6,958 nt of DNA, from assembly GCA_900552365.1 (NCBI GenBank), contig URZP01000072.1:1-6958 (forward strand), in the 5' to 3' direction. Within the stretch, counting starts at the first letter, position 1; the number at the start of each line of letters is the position of its first letter. The notes below the pieces were generated by a model. The model was not told the DNA's origin. It did not search any database and saw only the letters and a list, made by a program, of their open reading frames with translations. This stretch comes from an uncultured Coriobacteriaceae bacterium (GTDB lineage: Bacteria > Actinomycetota > Coriobacteriia > Coriobacteriales > Eggerthellaceae). Shown here piece after piece: positions 4,805 through 6,958 of this stretch. A program made the position numbers and the translations under genes.

Positions 4805-6829
4805 ATGATCAAACCGCATATTCCTTTGAACGAGCTGCGCGAGCAGGTGTCCGCATGCCATAAGTGCCCACTTGCCGAAGGCCGAACGCAGACCGTTTTC
4901 GGTGCAGGCAACCCGAACGCGCGCGTGCTGATCATCGGCGAGGCGCCGGGGAGGAACGAGGACTTGCAGGGCGTGCCTTTCGTTGGCGCTGCTGGCAAGA
5001 AGCTCGATGCCTTGTTGAAGATCGCTGGGCTTGATCGCGAGCGTGACGTGTTCATCGCGAATGTGCTGAAATGCCGTCCTCCTTCGAACCGCGACCCCAA
5101 GGCCGAGGAAATCGAGATGTGCTCGCCGTTCCTTAGAGACCAGACGCGCACCATCGACCCTCGGGTGATTGTCACGTTGGGTAATTTCGCCACCAAGTTC
5201 ATTTTGAAGACCGAAGTGGGCATCACGCAGCTCCACGGCAAGGTGCAGCATGCCGGCAAGTTCACCGTTTTCCCGATTTACCATCCCGCTGCCGCTATTT
5301 ACGACCGGAAGAAGCAGGTGGCGCTTGAAGAGGATTTCGCTACGTTGGGTCGCATCTTGAACGAGATGTCGGCTTCGATCGGTGTCGGCGCTGCCAAGCC
5401 GCTCGAACAGGGCGACGGTGCAATTAAAGAGGGTCAAGACGAGGCGTTCGACCCCGTTGCGTACATCAACGATCCCGCCTGGCATTCGTCTTGTTATGGG
5501 CTTGAGCGTATCGAATCGTTGCTTGATCGCATGGGCCGCCCTCAAGACAAGCTGAAGTTCGTGCATGTTGCAGGCACAAACGGCAAGGGGTCGACCAGCG
5601 CCTATATCAGCAGCATCTTGACGCAAGCTGGTTATAAAACCGGGTTGTTCACCAGCCCCTTCATCATCACGTTCGCGGAGCGCATTCGCGTGAACGGCGA
5701 GGTGATCTCGCTTAAGGATTTGCGCGAGGTCACGCTTTTCGTGCGCGAGCATGCTGAGGCGATTGCCCGCGAGACAGGCGAGCACCCTACCGAGTTCGAG
5801 CTTATGACGGCGGTTGCGCTTGAGCATTTCGCGCGAAGCGCTTGCGATATCGCCGTTTTGGAAGTCGGACTGGGCGGCACGCTTGACTCTACTAACGTGA
5901 TCCCGTCGCCTGAGGTGTGCGCCATCACGCGCATCGGCCTTGATCATACGGCGCTTCTGGGCGATACCTACGAGCAGATCGCCTCGCAGAAAGCGGGTAT
6001 CATCAAACACGGTGCATCGGTTGTCAGCTACCCGCAGGATGACGAGGGCGCCACGCGCGCTATCGCGGCAGCGGCGCAGGCGGCAGATTGCACGGTGACC
6101 ATGCCTGATTTCGCACAGCTTGAGGTTGGCGAAGTGAATGGTCAGGCAATGCGTTCGTTCGATTATTGCGGCAAGGCGTATCAGACCAGCTTGCTGGGTT
6201 CGTATCAGCCTTGCAATGCGGCGATGGCAATCGAATGCGCGCTGCGTTTGCGCGAGCGCGGATGGAAGATCTCGGACGACGATATTGAGCGCGGCATCGC
6301 CCGAGCCAGGTGGCAGGGCCGTTTTGAGATCGTCGAGACGGGCGAGAGCGGCTTTGGCGATTCAGGCGATATCGCTGAGCAAGATGGCGAGATCAAGAGC
6401 GAAGGGGGTTGTCGTAAGGCAGGTCCGGCTATCTTGGTCGACGGCGGCCATAATCCTCAAGGGGCGCAGGTCCTGGCCGATTCGCTGCGCGATCTTTTCC
6501 CGAACAAGAAGATTCTTTTCGTCATGAGCGTTCTTGCCGACAAAGATTATCAATCTATGATCGAAAACGTCATAGATATTGCGGATGGGTTCATTTGCGT
6601 AACGCCTCCTAATCCCCGCGCGCTTCAAGCGCCTGAATTGGCTCGGGCTGTCGAAAAGGCGGCTTATGCGTGGCAGATCGAATTGGAGCGTGGCGTGAAC
6701 GCGGCCGAGTCGTTCGAGAGGGCGTTTTCTGATGCGCGAGCCGTTTCTGCTGACGGCGATGTGATTTGCGCCTTCGGAAGTTTGTATTCGATCGCCGACA
6801 TCAAAGCCGCTATTGAGGCTACGCGATAG
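4805..6829 (+). CDS. folC: Fused family-4 uracil-DNA glycosylase / folylpolyglutamate (dihydrofolate) synthase
   Basis: One 674-residue frame joins two complete enzymes. Residues 1-188 are a family-4 UDG, which excises uracil from DNA: cluster cysteines Cys18, Cys21, Cys90 and Cys106 (4Fe-4S), motif A GEAPG (45-49, Glu46), Asn86 in NVLKC, and HPA with His160. Residues 189-215 form a polar linker. Residues 216-674 are FolC, which adds glutamate to dihydropteroate and/or folates using ATP: P-loop GTNGKGS (257-263), TSPF loop (283-286), EVGLGGTLDSTN (353-364), DHTALLG (380-386), Lys396 in QKAGI (the position carbamylated in FolC/Mur ligases), and DGGHNPQGA (546-554). Residues 511-540 look like a hydrophilic insert. 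Thr359 sits where GGRLD usually has Arg. AGAGG (4789-4793) overlaps the alr stop and lies 11 bases before the ATG, so spacing is long and translation may be coupled to alr. No stop, frameshift or good internal start separates the halves. Confidence 0.93.
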   Translation: MIKPHIPLNELREQVSACHKCPLAEGRTQTVFGAGNPNARVLIIGEAPGRNEDLQGVPFVGAAGKKLDALLKIAGLDRERDVFIANVLKCRPPSNRDPKAEEIEMCSPFLRDQTRTIDPRVIVTLGNFATKFILKTEVGITQLHGKVQHAGKFTVFPIYHPAAAIYDRKKQVALEEDFATLGRILNEMSASIGVGAAKPLEQGDGAIKEGQDEAFDPVAYINDPAWHSSCYGLERIESLLDRMGRPQDKLKFVHVAGTNGKGSTSAYISSILTQAGYKTGLFTSPFIITFAERIRVNGEVISLKDLREVTLFVREHAEAIARETGEHPTEFELMTAVALEHFARSACDIAVLEVGLGGTLDSTNVIPSPEVCAITRIGLDHTALLGDTYEQIASQKAGIIKHGASVVSYPQDDEGATRAIAAAAQAADCTVTMPDFAQLEVGEVNGQAMRSFDYCGKAYQTSLLGSYQPCNAAMAIECALRLRERGWKISDDDIERGIARARWQGRFEIVETGESGFGDSGDIAEQDGEIKSEGGCRKAGPAILVDGGHNPQGAQVLADSLRDLFPNKKILFVMSVLADKDYQSMIENVIDIADGFICVTPPNPRALQAPELARAVEKAAYAWQIELERGVNAAESFERAFSDARAVSADGDVICAFGSLYSIADIKAAIEATR

Positions 6830-6958
6830 GGTGGATTTCGATTTTTTGGATTTCCATCTTGAACTAGTTTTTGTTTGCTTTCCGGAACTCAGTTCATTTT
6901 GTGCGAACATCTTTCATTTGCACCGTCGAGCGCAGTTTGAGATTGCGTCGCTTTGTTA
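6830..6958. other. AT-rich downstream spacer, no gene supported
   Basis: TGGATTTC occurs twice (6832-6839 and 6847-6854). Two dyads share the half-site GAACT: 6861-6870, imperfect around AACTAGTT, and GAACTCAGTTC at 6885-6895. A weak inverted repeat pairs 6901-6907 with 6917-6923 with one mismatch. No convincing terminator follows the fusion gene. A frame from GTG 6901 stays open to the window end but has no ribosome site. Confidence 0.4.

Noticed and set aside
5366..5368. Internal ATG (Met188 of the fusion) as a separate folC start
   Set aside because: No Shine-Dalgarno is visible upstream, and the Met sits at the end of the UDG domain helix; a single fused product is the simpler reading.
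4799..6010. Long open frame of 403 codons on the minus strand, opposite the fusion gene
   Set aside because: It lies antisense to a gene with many conserved motifs and resembles no known protein. Such frames are common opposite codon-biased GC-rich genes.
6885..6914. LexA/SOS box near GAACTCAGTTC or CGAACATCTTTC
   Set aside because: The Gram-positive box needs GAAC and GTTC four bases apart. The first site has three, and the second lacks a proper second half.
6901..6958. Start of a further gene at GTG 6901
   Set aside because: There is no ribosome site, and only 19 codons are visible with no recognisable sequence.
6926..6958. Hairpin 6926-6933/6945-6951 as the terminator of the fusion gene
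   Set aside because: The stem is short and bulged, the loop is long, and the following CTTTGTTA is a poor T-run about 100 bases after the stop.

Overview
The window looks like ordinary bacterial chromosome: moderately GC-rich, with all recognisable genes on the + strand. It carries the 3' part of a P-type cation ATPase, a small membrane protein, ribosomal protein L31 (rpmE), alanine racemase (alr), and a long ORF that fuses a family-4 uracil-DNA glycosylase to a folylpolyglutamate/dihydrofolate synthase (FolC). The style of the proteins suggests a Gram-positive actinobacterium, probably Coriobacteriia/Eggerthellaceae. The clues are a CtpE-like ATPase, an L31 with a long Ala/Lys/Glu tail, and an Fe-S family-4 UDG. 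This placement is an inference from memory of the families, not a database result.

Layout. Bases 1-1804: P-type ATPase, entering the window already in frame, so its N-terminus is outside. Bases 1805-1939: spacer with a bulged hairpin just upstream of a good Shine-Dalgarno. Bases 1940-2581: unknown protein of four to six membrane segments, closed by a strong intrinsic terminator (2589-2615). Bases 2616-2736: promoter and a short leader with a perfect 8-bp hairpin. Bases 2737-3159: rpmE, closed by a second strong terminator (3184-3219). Bases 3220-3356: spacer with a 13-bp bulged hairpin and a possible -10 box. Bases 3357-4790: alr with about 100 extra N-terminal residues. Bases 4805-6829: the UDG-FolC fusion, only 14 bases after alr and probably co-transcribed with it. 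Bases 6830-6958: AT-rich spacer with small dyads and no supportable gene.

Functional picture. The ATPase and its small membrane neighbour act at the cytoplasmic membrane. rpmE is an independent unit with its own promoter, leader and terminator. The alr/UDG-FolC pair joins peptidoglycan precursor supply (D-alanine) with folate synthesis and uracil removal from DNA. Folate supply sets thymidylate supply and hence dUMP misincorporation, so joining UDG and FolC in one chain is suggestive. It is the item here most worth checking. I see no mobile element, CRISPR array, tRNA, rRNA or defence cassette.
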